64,000 bases of DNA from Phlebopus portentosus (GCA_037892935.1 JAYXKI010000001.1:2232001-2296000), one strand, 5' to 3'; positions 31,779 to 43,156 are shown, counted from the stretch's first letter. Translations and numbers: made by a program. Notes: generated by a model from the sequence alone, not told the origin.

Positions 31779-34195
31779 GACATTCGAAAGTTTATCGGTT
31801 TCGCAAACTTTTACCGAAAATTTATCGAAGGTTTCACCAAGATTGCTAGGCCGCTTACGGAACTTATGTCTGGCAAGAAGACATTTACCTGGGGAGAATG
31901 ACAACAGGAAAGCTTTAGGAAGCTCAAAGAAGCTTTCACCACTGCGCCGATGCTAGTACGACCAGATCACAAGAAGCAATTTGTGCTGGAAACCGATGCG
32001 TCAAACTTTGCGATGGGAGCCGTGCTCTCGCAGCTCGGGGACGATGAAATTTTGCACCCCATCGGATATTGGTCGAACACCTATTGAGATGCAGAGAATA
32101 ACTATCCAGTAATGGACAAGGAATTACTAGCGATTGTCAAGGCCTTGAGCAACTGGAGACACCACTTGGAAGGAGCTAAACATGAGGTTCGAGTGGTCAG
32201 CGATCAAGCTAACCTTCGATATTTTATGGGAGCCCGGAAGCTAAGTGGCCGCCAAGCAAGATGGGCGACATTTCTCAGCAGATTTCAATTTCGAATCGAG
32301 TATCGACCTGGAACCAAGAATTCACAAGCAGACGCATTATCAAGAAGGCCAGACTACGAACAGGGCCAAGAGGACCAGCCAGAACAAGTCCTACTTCCTC
32401 CACAATTGTTCAGAACATCGGACCTGCCCATGCGCACAGTACGGGTATTTGAGCTTACAGGGGGTCCTGAACTGGGAGAGAAGATTCGAGATGCCTATGA
32501 ACGATCCAAAGAGCCAGCAATCGGAACGTTCGAAGAAGGATATTGGTGGAAGGATGATAAATTGGTTATCCCACCAGATGAAGAAGTTAAGAAGGAAATT
32601 GTACGACAGTGCCATGACGCACCGGTGTCGGGACACCCGGGGTTACAGAAGACTATAGACAAACTGGAAAGAAGAATTTGGTGGCCAAAGATGAGGGAAT
32701 GGGTCGAAGAATATGTGCGCACATGCGACGTGTGCCAAAGGACGAAGGCGTGATGAGGAAAGACACAACCACCACTGCAACCATTGTAGATAGCGACAAG
32801 GCCCTACGATGAGATTACTATGGACTATGTCACCAGACTCCCAACAATGAGCAAAGGAAACAATGCGATACTAGTGGTGGTAGACAGGTTCTCTAAAATG
32901 GGGACTTTTATTCCTACTACAGTAAATGCAAACTCGAAGACCACTGCAGACTTAATGATCAATTATGTCTACAGTAAGGTCGGGACTCCGAAGACAGTAA
33001 TCAGCGACAGGGGACCTCAATTTGCTAGCCGGTTTACAGAACAGGTGAACCAGGCCCTCGGGATCGAGACGAAGCTTAGTACGGCGTATCATCCACAAAC
33101 AGATGGTCAAACGGAGCGAGTAAATCAAGAAATGGAACAGCTGCTACGTTGCTATTCCAGCTTGCAGCAGGACGACTGGGACGAACATCTGCCTATGGCA
33201 GAATTCGCCTATAATAGTCGCTCTCACTCTAGTACAGGCAAGACACCATTTGAATTAGTGTATGGATTTCAGCCAGAATTAGGATTCAAGCTTCCGATCC
33301 GAGGAACACAGGACTATGTGGCTATGCGAAAGAAGAATCAGGAAGACACAACAAAGGTGCTAGAGAAGGCACGAGAAGCAATGAAGAGATTTGCAGATAG
33401 ACACCGAGGCCTGATGCCGTCATTCGAAGTTGGCAATAAAGTTATGTTAGATGGTCGGAATCTAACCTTGCTAGTTCCCACGAGGAAGCTAGGGGATAGA
33501 AACCTGGGACCATATCAAATTATCGCGAAGCATGGGCTTGTCAACTACGAGTTGGATCTCCCGAAAGAATTGAGGATCCACCCGGTGTTCTATGCAGGAC
33601 TATTGATTCCCTATCAAGAAAGGAAAGATCCGGCACAGAGAACAAGACCACCACCAGAAGTTATCGCTGGAGAAACCGAGTATGAGGTTGAAGCGATCCA
33701 GGATATGAGGAAAAGGCACGGAAAATGGGAATATCAGGTTAAATGGCTCGGCTACCTGGAGGAAGAGAATACCTGGGAACCTGTGGAAGGGCTGTGCAAT
33801 GCCCCAGAGAAATTGCGGGAGTATCACGAGAGGAATCGTTGGCCGGACACGATAGATCTTCCCTCTAGAAAGAAGATCGCGGATATTATAGACTCTACGC
33901 AAAGAGTAATCGACATCAAGAAGGAAGATGACGAGTTCCTGAGGACGGCACTGGGAGAGTCCGTAGCTCAGAGGGTAATCAAGAGAAGAAGATATCAGAG
34001 TAAGACAGGTATCAAGCAGCGAGATTTCGGTTATCTGGAATGGCACAAGCGTCATTGGAGAGCCGCGAAAAGGCCATTCACTCGAAACAAAGCACTGCCG
34101 GTTCGCAGATGGGATCTGCCAGAAGAGAAAGGGAATCCTTCATACAAGGATTGGTTTTGGGCTGACTCCTCGGATAGTGAGTGCAGCGAGGCTTA
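31779..34195 (+). pseudogene. Element A Pol, last part (RNase H, integrase, chromodomain)
   Basis: Continues from 12498 with IRKFIGFANFYRKFIEGF. RNase H ([10 protein letters not shown]) is followed by the integrase finger (GHPGLQKTI, CDVCQRTKA), the DDE core (MDYVTRLP, SDRGPQF, TERVNQEMEQ), chromodomain (EYEVEAIQDMRKR) and a basic tail ending SSDSECSEA. Three TGA stops (31899, 32085, 32751) replace CGA codons of B. Without them the length equals that of B. Confidence 0.93.
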
Positions 34196-34718
34196 GGAAG
34201 GCCTGCAGATTTTGACCTGAACAAGTCGTTAAACTATTCCAAGCGTACTGGGACGTACCTTGTAAGTTGGGGACCAACACTAATCGAGGTCATATTTGAC
34301 CTGAACAAGTCATTAAACTATTCCTAGCATGTGGGGAAGCATCTAGTATGTTGGAAGCCGACACTCAGCGAGGCTTTGAATTATTGAGCAAGCGTCATGT
34401 GACCACCGCCTTTCTCTGAGAACAGGTTGAGCGTCAATCACATGATTGCCACCCTCTCATCCAAACAGGAAGTGTTTAAGTCACATGACTGCTGCACTTT
34501 TGTCTGGATGGGTTGTGCGTCAGGTCACATGATCAATAACGAGATGAGGGCTCTCGATGTACAGTGCTACAGTTATTCCAGACAAGAGGAATGGGACACT
34601 AGTACACAAGAAGGGTCTGGTCTAGAAAGCAACAAATACGAAACAGCAAGATTATGGCTACCACAATTAAGGGATCCACACTCTCCTTGCAGTCCGAAGT
34701 GGATCTTAAGGGGAGGAA
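34196..34718 (+). repeat. Element A 3' non-coding region
   Basis: Contains a direct repeat of the GACCTGAACAAGTC motif (near 34213 and 34297; single in B), decayed E-box sites of the CATGTG/CACATG type at about 34395-34535, and the polypurine tract TTAAGGGGAGGAA directly before the LTR. No gene. Confidence 0.6.
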
Positions 34719-36323
34719 TGTTACGAAAATTGTGGATATATAATGCGGTGTGGAATCAGACACTTTACACACCGAATTATGCAGCCTAATCAAGAGCACT
34801 CCGAAAGGCTTCAAGAACAGAATAGTGGAGGCGATTCTCGCCCACTAAGACAGCAAGGACCTGGGGAGGTCGCTGTGGATTACATTCAAGAGGAACCCGA
34901 TCGACGATATTATGAAGACGAACGAGACGAGAGGGAGGACCCATATGATTTGCAAGAAGGCCTAGCTAGAATGCACATTGGACATACTCCTCCACCCGAG
35001 CGAAGCTACGTGGACATGGAAGAACGAAACATCGCAAGATATGTAGAACTCCTGCAGAAGAGACAATATCGACATAGTGCAACCAGACGCTTTGTTCACG
35101 AAAGCCTGGTCTGTACGAATTGTTATTTGGCATACCAAAGGAGTTGGGTTCTTTCGGAGTGGCTCCTCAAGAACTTCGTGGAACGCTTAGTAACCAGGGA
35201 AGGAGCTGACGTCAAGATATGACATAAGCCCGGACCCTCAGAACGAACGTTTGACCAACCATTGCCGAACCGCGGAATGAGCGCATACGATCACGAGGTA
35301 TCCGTATGGCTCGGCGACAGAGATATCTATGCACTGAAGGTTGGCATGAGAGCCTGGATCAATCAGCATCGTCACCAAACCTTGTGTCGAAACACTGCAG
35401 TGGAAGTCGATTGGCCAATCTATTACAGTGCGCCATCGGACGTCGAAAGTCTTATCGAAGAAGCAATGGATCGAATGCTAGAAGCATGGGAACGATCGGA
35501 AGAAGGGGTTATTACAGTTGACGAATGACACGAGACGAGTCACCTGGGAAGAAGATACAGGTTAACGTCGGGTACCGGACTACAATTCTCCGACATCGAT
35601 ATCGCGGCAAGGCACAGAAGAGTATCTGCCAAATATACACAGCTGCCAAGGTTAATCTCCGATGATCGGCAGGGGTTGCCGATCGCGAATCCCGAGATAA
35701 CGGTCAGCCCCATGATGGAAGACTAACGGCAGAAGCTTGGCCGGAGTAACAGAGCGCCGGCGAAGCGAGATCGCGGCACATGGAAGAAGTCTCTCGTGGG
35801 AGGATTGGCATTAAGGATTAACATGTGATAGGAACGGAGATCGATAGAAGCCTGGGGAAAGCTTCTTTGGAATGGAGACACATTAGGGCCTGCCTAATAG
35901 GGAAGGAAGTAGTCGGTGGTGCTACCAGGAGTTTCGGTAGCGCCACCAGAGTTGTCAGTGGTACCACCGACTCAAGCAAGTGGTGGTGAAACCAGCTAAA
36001 ACATGTTGTCCCAACCAATGGCAAGGCATGGTCGGTAGTAATTGGTAGTCGGTAGTATTCAGTAGAAACTTTATTTAAGGTGCCAGCTGAGCAGGGTGTT
36101 GTCCCTCAGCAAAATTATTTTGTACTTTCAATCATAACTGTACCCCTTTGATTGAACCTCTGCTCTACTGCTGGGTCAAGCTTGAGCCTATAGCTCGCTT
36201 CTTAGTAGTACATCTAACCTTCACTACTCTACTCTCCAATTACATATTGTCAGAAGGAGGAAGCAGGGACTTGTTCCGGTACGCTCGGACTGACCACCTC
36301 GTCCGAAAACGCTGGTCCTAACA
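34719..36323 (+). repeat. Element A 3' LTR
   Basis: 1605 bp from TGTTACG to CCTAACA, the inverted counterpart of the B LTRs. TTTATTTAA at 36070-36078 and the self-primer AGCAAAATTAT at 36108-36118 mark the promoter and RNA start. The partner LTR is outside the window, so the target duplication cannot be tested. Confidence 0.92.
34743..35726 (+). pseudogene. LTR-encoded protein frame, copy in A 3' LTR (two stops)
   Basis: The frame starts 24 nt inside the LTR at ATG (MRCGIRHFTHRIMQPN) and ends at TAA 35724-35726, again 327 codons, with no insertion or deletion relative to B. Here the position that is TGA in B is CGA, and two other stops are present: TGA 35220-35222 (CGG in B) and TGA 35526-35528 (TGG in B). 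Between A and B the frame length, acidic tract and CTNCYLAYQRSW motif are unchanged. An ancestral intact 327-residue protein is the simplest reading. Confidence 0.6.
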
Positions 36324-37078
36324 GCTGCTGTATATTCTATTCAGTGTCAACTGGATGGGATAGGTAGTGAAGGGTGGGTACTGACCTGTTGATAATCAAA
36401 ACTTGTACAGACTCTAATATTCCTATCAAAAAATGATTGTAGCAGAAATGATCAGGTTTTTCTGTCAAAGTACATGAGTTATGATGGGTAAGAGGGTAAG
36501 AGGGAGAGAAATCTACATGTAAGCATGCTGGAGGACTGCCTTTCTCTATGACAAACACCTCATTTAGCCACAAAACTCATACATAGATACCACCCATCCT
36601 TGCATGAATTTATCTGCTTGAATCATATTTTTATGAGTGGTATGTTGTGAGCTACAATTTTTTCACTGTCTAAGGGAGGGGGTTGAGGTACTGACTTAAT
36701 AAGGTTGTCTTTCTTGTATTGCCACTTACACACTACATTGTTTGAAAAATTTTACACCTGTAGAAGTGCTTTTTTGAGTGCTTTTTTTACATTATAATAG
36801 TATGTCTTAATGTGCAATATTGAGTGAGCAATTGGCCATTTTGTTCATTTTTGCTTTTCAAGGGCATGACGCAAGTGAAAATCATGTGATTTTGGCTTTT
36901 CTCATTACTTTTGCAAACAGCTGTGATTGGTGTGGGTTTTTCCCACGGGTTATTGGTGGTGCTGTAAGTACCTATGCGTGCGTAACTTTGCATCCTTTGT
37001 ATTTCCGCATTCAACGACGACATTCTTCTTTCCGCTGTCTTAGAAATATTCTTGCAATAGAAGACCAACTGGCTAGAG
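36324..37078. other. Intergenic host DNA between element A and the phosphatase gene
   Basis: AT-rich sequence with no convincing coding frame, RNA gene or repeat. It includes the promoter region of the downstream gene. Confidence 0.5.
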
Positions 37079-38112
37079 ATGATAGAGACAATTTATATTG
37101 CTAGACATGGTTCGTGCTCAACTCATTGAATTCTTTCCATGCATCGCATCTTAGAATGCTTCAGGATATCGCATGAATTGGGTTACGATGGATTGGCAAG
37201 CCAATTTCCGTTGCTTAATACTACCTACTAATCATCATGGTGAAGAATAGGAAGAGCCCGACTGGTTTACCGAGAGATCCTTCTCTTGCGGCCTACGGCG
37301 AGGTGCAATGGTCTTTCTCTCCAAACTTTATCCGGCATTTCTCATCCTGTCTCTAGACTCAGGCGAGGGAGCTTGCGGAACATTTTCTTTCTTTGCCTGA
37401 GATAGAGCGTCCGACTGCAATATTCTCGTCTCCATATTGTGCGCTACACAAGAACATGTCATTTTGGCGAAGTCTGACATTCGAGAATTAGATAGGTGTC
37501 TTCAGACGGCACAGCCAACGTCCCAGGCATTAGGGCTACCAATCTACGTAGAACATGGTGTGTGTCTCTGTTTCTATGTTTTGAAATTTGTCATTGACAG
37601 ACGTGATAGGTCTATCGGAATGGTATTCGCCCGTTAAGCCAGATACAGGCCTACACCCTCGCCCTGCCTCCGCTAACGATCTGAAATCTTTTATCCCGCA
37701 AATTAATCCTTCGTGGTCATCTATATGGTATCCAACTCGCAAGGGAGAGCTCGTCGAAGAAGCTCATGATCGTGCGGGCGGGTGCATTGAGCTTTTTCAT
37801 TCCGCAATTGACTGGAGGCTTCCTGGTCAGCACAAACGGATTCTCCTCGTCAGCCATGCTGCAACTGTAATCGCGCTCACAAGAGAATTGGTCGGAGATC
37901 GAGAACTGCCACTTAGAATAGGATGCTGTTCTTTGACAGTTCTCGATCGGAAGCAAGGCAGAACGGGCGTAAGAGGTGCATATGAGGCCGTCAAGCTTAA
38001 CTCTGGTGATCATCTAGAACACGGTGCATCAAGAGACTGGGGATTTGAAGACATTGTGATCAAAGATGGCAAGGTCTGTTACGTACATATCGGTGAGAGA
38101 GTTGTCCGTTGA
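37079..38112 (+). CDS. Histidine phosphatase superfamily protein, TFIIIC tau55 (Tfc7)-like
   Basis: Six exons fit: 37079-37109, 37165-37195, 37251-37302, 37357-37438, 37492-37557 and 37610-38112, total 765 nt or 254 residues. Introns are 52-55 nt. Intron 2 has a GC donor and the others GT, all ending in AG. The spliced protein opens METIYIARHG-like, with the catalytic RHG motif. It continues NWVTMDWKSPTGLPRDP, FSSPYYRCLQTAQPTSQAL, EWYSPVKPDTGLHPRP and the second-histidine motif ILLVSHAATVIALTREL. These are hallmarks of fungal proteins related to the Tfc7/sfc7 subunit of the RNA polymerase III factor TFIIIC, many annotated as phosphoglycerate mutase-like. The short single-domain form fits. Whether it acts in TFIIIC or as a free phosphatase is not decided by sequence. 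Confidence 0.85.
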
Positions 38113-38496
38113 TCCGTGCATTTATCCTTTCTGTTAATCAGGTGGTTGAGGATTCAGGCATTCCTGGGACCGAAAATGAGCAAGATTATCCTGTTGGACC
38201 TCACCTTTCTGAGGTCGAAGTAACTTCTAGAATGTGAAAGAGGTCGCCACGAATGGCTCCTCCGAATCTCCATCGCTGTCGTTACCCATAAGACTTTTGT
38301 GATAATAGAGTGATAAATGCTTTGATGTATGCTGCAAGCTGTTGCCTCGCATGGACTGTCGCATAACACATTCCCCTTGTTTATTGGGACTACACCCGAG
38401 GACTAAAGTAATGACTCCTCCGAATCATATACTGAGACTAGTCCAGAGACTAGTCCAGACACATATCAATAGTCAACTACAAGTTCACTTCGATAC

Positions 38497-39880
38497 TCAG
38501 AGCAAGAAATCCGAATAATCGAAGGCAGCTGGAGCAAGAAGTGCCTGTTCCGAACCCTCCTTCAATGTGTCCCACGACGGGTCGACATACTGAGCCGAAC
38601 TACAAGATGTATGTATAATTAAAATACTAAGATCGAATCATTTTAAAAAACGTACATGAGGACCAGCGTTTGGAATGACTTGCCAGTACATCCATCCCGG
38701 CAGCCGTGATCTGGATCGCCTAAGTCTTATGTTGTTGTTTCGAGCCGCGGTGTCGGGAGCTTCACCCATAGGACAATTATTGTTCTCGGTAGTAAAGAAG
38801 CAAGCACCCCATAGTGATCTACGTCAGTTACATCCTGACTATCACGAAAAATACAGACCATTCTTCGAATATCAGTTTATTTCCCGCAGCTTGAGCTCTG
38901 CTGACTACACCTCGGATCTTCGAGGTGTCAGAATCCCCGACACCATAAGCGTGAATGGCGGAGATGTCGAGTGCATTACACGTAAGCCAGTCAGGCTGTG
39001 CTGTACGGACTCGTGGAGGAAAGACCCCCCACCCGTGGTAACAAGAATCTAGAAGAGAATTCGAAGTTTCAGGTCGAGCATTGGCTTGGAAAACTTACAC
39101 CACTATTGAAATCTAGCTCGCCCTTGATTGTATTCGCTCTTTCACATTGCCTATACAAGGAGTCAACGGCTATCACCAATTACAAAGCAGTAGCAGATAG
39201 CTCACCAGCCTTGATGAGCTTCAATGAATTCCTGACCCTAAGGAAACGTCCCAGAAATCATATGTAGTCCGAGAGCTCCTTCCATGGCTGATGAAGCGCC
39301 TTGTGCTCATGGTTCAAAGGCACCATAGACACCTCCGCCTTCGAGTGCATTGAAGCTATGAATGCTGATTATAAACTACAGACGAACTCAACATAAGAAA
39401 GAATCACTATGTTCATCAAAGTTACCTTAATCCCATGATCCTTCGAAGATAACTTGAAGTCGTCGAGAAATTCAAGCACGGTGTCGTTAGAGACGCCGAT
39501 TTCGTCCGGTTCAAGGACCGGGTAAGCCGTTATGGCCGTTCCCTGCGGTAAGACCGTTAGCGCGGTATGACCGTCTCAATCGACCGTGCTCACCTATGTG
39601 GTCGCAGTCGATTGACCATCGAGCCAAACGCGAAGCACTTTCATTCCCGCATCTTCCATCCCTCTTGATGATCGGTCCCAAAAAGAAGTGAGTACCTAAA
39701 ATAAACCACGAAAGCCGAAGAAAGCGTACTGAACAAGCGTCTCTCTATTGCCTGGAGCAAGCCAGCAGCATAGTACAGATTGCTGCTAGCAAATGAATTA
39801 GCAGCAAGGACGAGTTGTCGTAGGGTCGCTGTGGTGGCAAGAATCCCTAGAATAGAGCAGAGATTACGATAGAGCCTCAT
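38497..39880 (-). pseudogene. GH5-type secreted glycoside hydrolase (mannanase-like), decayed
   Basis: It begins at ATG 39880 with a signal peptide-like start (MRLYRNLCSILGILATTATL). Recognisable blocks follow in order, with introns between them: NSFASSNLYYAAGL, MEDAGMKVLRVWLDGQS, AYPVLEPDEIGVSNDT, SIHSFNALEGGGVYG, QPWKELSDYI, GQEFIEAHQG, ILVTTGGGSFLHESVQ, PDWLTCNALDISAIHAYG, the nucleophile block KLIFEEWS, GWMYWQVIPNAGPH and the C-terminal VDPSWDTLKEGSEQAL. These belong to a fungal GH5-like hydrolase of plant or fungal wall mannan/glucan. Damage includes a TAG just before a splice donor (ancestral CAG), stops after VYGAFEP and SDYI, a loss of sequence between these blocks, and a 2-bp shift before PDWL. 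Confidence 0.75.
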
Positions 39881-40304
39881 TTCTTCGTAGCGGAGGAGGT
39901 TGTGACGAAGCCCTACTAGTGATTAGATCGTTCTTTATATAGAATGACGCCAAGGTAAAGGTATATTCTTTCCTACAAGGTGTAGATTGTCGGTCAATAT
40001 ATCATCATGATCATGCGTTGGCGATAGCTAGAAGGTCGTCGATGCAAAGGGTTCCCGCATTTGGAGATTCGGTGCGAGTTCCATCCATTTATGACCTCCA
40101 AGCCTCCAACGAGCTAAATCTGAAACGCCCGCACTGTGCAGAAGTGAGTCTGCTTGTGTTTGAATATCCTTGAGGTGACCAGCACCGACAGGCTTTTCAT
40201 ATTCATCGAAAGTCTCTGAAAACGCCTAGCCTTCAGCTCTTTTATTGTTTCATTGGTTTCAGTCACTATCCAGTCAACAAAGCAGAGGCAATAAAAGGAC
40301 TAGC
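39881..40304. other. Intergenic region, no gene seen
   Basis: Contains the presumed promoter of the decayed GH5 gene (leftward) and the 3' flank of the MEMO1 gene. No coding frame or repeat stands out. Confidence 0.4.
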
Positions 40305-41725
40305 CTAGAAGATCACATACGCGCTCGCATAGCTCACGCTAGAATCTGTAATGTTGAAACATTTGCTGCTTTGTTCATACCTCACCCACTTGATGGTTAC
40401 TTCCCGTGGACTGGCTCCATCACCGCCCCCTCCATCACTTCTACCCTCGATGATAGTGAGGGCACCTAGGAGCACCCCTATCGGATGACGTCCACAAATT
40501 GTATTCTTCGTCCGAGAAAGATACGCCGTGAACGATCCGTGAGCTTCCTTCGCAGTTGACGTCGGTAAAGTGAGAATGTCCATCGCCTGGTGGTCAAGCG
40601 CTGTAATGGATTCGTAAATTTGAAAATTACTGGAGATTGACGCGGAGGCGTTTGATCGGGAAAGCCGGACGCCGGACGCTCCTACCGTGCCTGACGAATC
40701 AGGTGGTGAAGGATAATAGAAGGTATACTGAAAGCGAGTGCCCCTACAGTCTCATCAGAGCACGTCCCGAAAATAATAAAATGAAATGAAGAGGCTATAC
40801 CAATGGCAAAAATCACTAGAAACAACGCAGAAGGTGTCTGTCCGAGACAGATATGGTGAAAGGAGCTTCCCAAAGGTCTGCTCACTTCCATTGCTGATTG
40901 CTCCCACTAGGATGGGAATAATCTTGATATCAATCCTGAGGCAGAATATGAGTGCACAGCTCGTCAGAAATCTAAGATCATTTACCCCTCGAAGACTTTC
41001 CGCACATAAGGCAAGTGCATTTCGATACTATGCTCATCTTCATCTGTTTCCAGGCTCATATCTTGAAACGCGCCAGTCTTGCGAAGTTCCGCAATCGCTA
41101 TGGTTCGGGAAGTCATTTCTCATTAAGCCTCTGGACAGGTCCAGAAGAAAACACACTTTCTATGTCCAATGGAAGGTTTCCGATAGGAGTGGAGTACTCT
41201 CGACATTGAGATAAAGCACACCCATCTAGATAAACGTGGTGCGAAGGACCCAGAATAAAGACACGTTTGCTACTGTGAATTAGCATTTGTTGTTATTAGA
41301 TTTCGGGAAGGCAGACTCACATGCCAGTATTATCAATGCTTTTGTAGGCCCATGCTGCAGCAGGTCCAGAGTAAGAATAGCCTGCGTGCCTGCGAAAGAA
41401 TATATAGTCAGTAGGGATTATGCTTGGTTACAGTACTAGTCACTCACGGTGCTATAATCGCCTTAGAGCCTTTGACAGGAAAAGCAAAGTCGACATCCGC
41501 GCCAGATTGTGCATCGTTAAGCCACTTGATGAGTTGCGCGTTTAGACTTTCAGCTTGAAAACACGTCGCATTTATGATATCAACGTATTGGATTAGGGGT
41601 TTGTTGATTAAATCCATACCATGATCGGTATACCATGAGCCGGCATGCGTCGCAGATCTAACCAATAATTTGTACTGTTATACGCTGCTCGTTCTTAGAT
41701 TCACTTGCATCTACCTGATTGACAT
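40305..41725 (-). CDS. MEMO1: MEMO1 family protein (yeast Mho1 homologue)
   Basis: Eight exons on the minus strand fit: 41715-41725, 41620-41657, 41448-41553, 41321-41389, 41157-41272, 40986-41097, 40801-40935 and 40305-40743, together 1026 nt or 341 residues, all GT-AG introns of 48-66 nt. The start ATG lies in an 11-nt first exon (MSIR). The frame then gives [51 protein letters not shown], the block [14 protein letters not shown], then [28 protein letters not shown] and [14 protein letters not shown]. These are the conserved blocks of the MEMO family, structurally related to class III dioxygenases; the His/Asp/Cys metal-site region is kept. The role is linked to copper-dependent redox and cytoskeletal signalling. 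No defect is seen. Confidence 0.93.
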
Positions 41726-41866
41726 TATGTATCACAAAGTTAAGTTCAGGTGGAGGAACAAGCTAGAGAAGACTCGAGAAGTGAATAGATGTGGTATCAA
41801 GCCTCGGTTTTGTACCACCATGTCAACGCGTGGGAATGTTACAGCCGTTTGCAAACACAAACACTA

Positions 41867-42461
41867 CTATCGTGTGATCCCTCTTTTCATTTTTCCCTCT
41901 TTTCATTTTTACTGTTCCCCTACCTTCCACTAACCCACTTGTCCTGAAAAAATTCACATATATGTATTTCAGTGCTAGAAACACGATTCTGCAGTTTGTT
42001 TGAGCAGAAACTGTATAGTTGCAATAAAATTGTCGAAAAATGCATTTTCTCAGCTTGGGAGGTGTTGTATTTGCCACATAAAAACTTCCAGTCAGTCCAG
42101 TCAACAACTACTTTTGTCTCACAGCATTTCAAATACAGTCATATACTCCTACAATTTTTTCCTAACAGATTTGTGTTCTCTGGCGATTAAAATTGAAAGA
42201 TGAGTTCTGGGAGGGTGACATGAGGTGACAAATGAGTATGGTTTTGCCTATCAGATCACGCCTCACAGAACTGTGACAACATGTGACAAAAGATGAAAAG
42301 AGGGATACCCCATGATATTTTGCTCAATAAAATCTGTAAAAATATTTTGAAAGTTTAGGAATGTCTATACATATATAAAGACCATGTGTGATTTTTTTGG
42401 TGTGAAAAAAATAGTGTTGTGAGTCTACAGACAGAAAATAAAAAGAGGGATCACACTATAG
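41867..42461. mobile_element. 595-bp MITE with Tc1/mariner-type ends
   Basis: The left end CTATCGTGTGATCCCTCTTTT and right end CTATAGTGTGATCCCTCTTTT (inverted) differ at one of 21 bases, and TA flanks both sides (41865-41866, 42462-42463). The interior has further CCCTCTTTTCATTTT-like inverted motifs and no transposase. This is a non-autonomous element of the TA-targeting superfamily. Confidence 0.88.
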
Positions 42462-42663
42462 TACAGGTGGGTACCAAAATGTGGGCAGTCACGTGAAATT
42501 ATTATGTAATGATCGACACGTGTCGAAACCGAAACCTTCATGTCATGCATATGTTATATGGTTGAGAAAGCCCCGAGGCAGAATGCTCATGCAGAGTGGA
42601 GGTTTCTATTAACGAATTATATATATTGGTATATAATACATGGTACTGTAATAATATAGACAT

Positions 42664-43156
42664 TCAATAGCATATCATAGCCTCTCCATTCCTAATGCAT
42701 TCCTCATAAGTAGCTGAGAGCCTATCAATATGCTTGTTGATCTGTTCAACAGATAGTGCATCCCAGGCCATAATTATGAGCTGTTTAAGCTGCTCAGTCG
42801 ATGTTATGATAACTCCACTGTTCCTGATATAGTTTTTAAATTCAAACCAGACTGGTTCAATAGGATTAAAGTCTGGTGACTTAGAGAGATGAGGAAAAGT
42901 CCAAATTTCATTGTCTGCAAGCCAGATAGTTATTTCTCTTACTTTATGGCATGGGGCTCCATCTTGCTAAAACCAAACTGTTCTTCTCTCTCTCTCCAAC
43001 TCTCTGTAGAATGGCTTAAGCACCAGCTCAAGAATCTGATCCTTAAATTATACACCATTCATATCACTACCTCTTCCACTAGGGTACTCCAAAATAATCA
43101 GAGGCCCTTTTCTGCTATGTATAATGCAACCCCATGCCATTAAGTGATATGGTGAC
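42664..43156 (-). pseudogene. Tc1-type DD34E transposase fragment
   Basis: The minus-strand frame ends at TGA 42664-42666. It contains HLMAWGCIIHSRKGPLIIL, FYRELERERRTVWF, QDGAPCHKVREITIWLAD and SPDFNPIEPVWFEFKNY. The spacing from D of QDGAP to E of IEPVW is 34 residues, as in the Tc1 family. Two stops interrupt it (TAA after NGV, TAG before QDG), and the N-terminal DNA-binding part is missing because E4 begins at 43203. The element end may be the sequence beginning CAGGTGGGTACC at 42464, next to the MITE. Confidence 0.85.

Larger units (their letters stand above)
1..36323 (+). mobile_element. Element A: chromodomain Ty3/gypsy retrotransposon, host of a nested cluster
   Basis: The pieces at 1-3445, 11907-12498 and 31779-36323 join into one plus-strand element. 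Each junction is marked by a perfect 5-bp duplication left by the inserted element (ACTTG for D, AGCGA for B). The order is gag, protease, RT, RNase H, integrase, chromodomain, then a 1605-bp 3' LTR. The 5' LTR and the long leader lie left of base 1. Bases 1-150 match the stretch just upstream of gag in element B and contain no gene. A is inactive: gag and pol carry several stops, mostly where B has CGA and A has TGA. Together with its role as landing site for D and B, this makes A the oldest element of the nest. Confidence 0.93.

Noticed and set aside
34743..35726. The LTR frame as a relative of retroviral LTR superantigen or of Env
   Set aside because: Only the position inside an LTR is similar. 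There is no signal peptide, membrane segment or shared motif.
36820..37104. 94-residue plus-strand frame before the phosphatase gene
   Set aside because: It overlaps exon 1 in another register, is AT-rich and has no recognisable motif.
38675..39052. 125-residue plus-strand frame
   Set aside because: Antisense to the GH5 pseudogene, whose motifs on the minus strand are unmistakable.
41448..41665. MEMO1 starting at 41665 as MVRSATHAG
   Set aside because: That codon is TTG. A short upstream exon with ATG at 41725 and a GT-AG intron gives MSIRSATHAG and a total length divisible by three.
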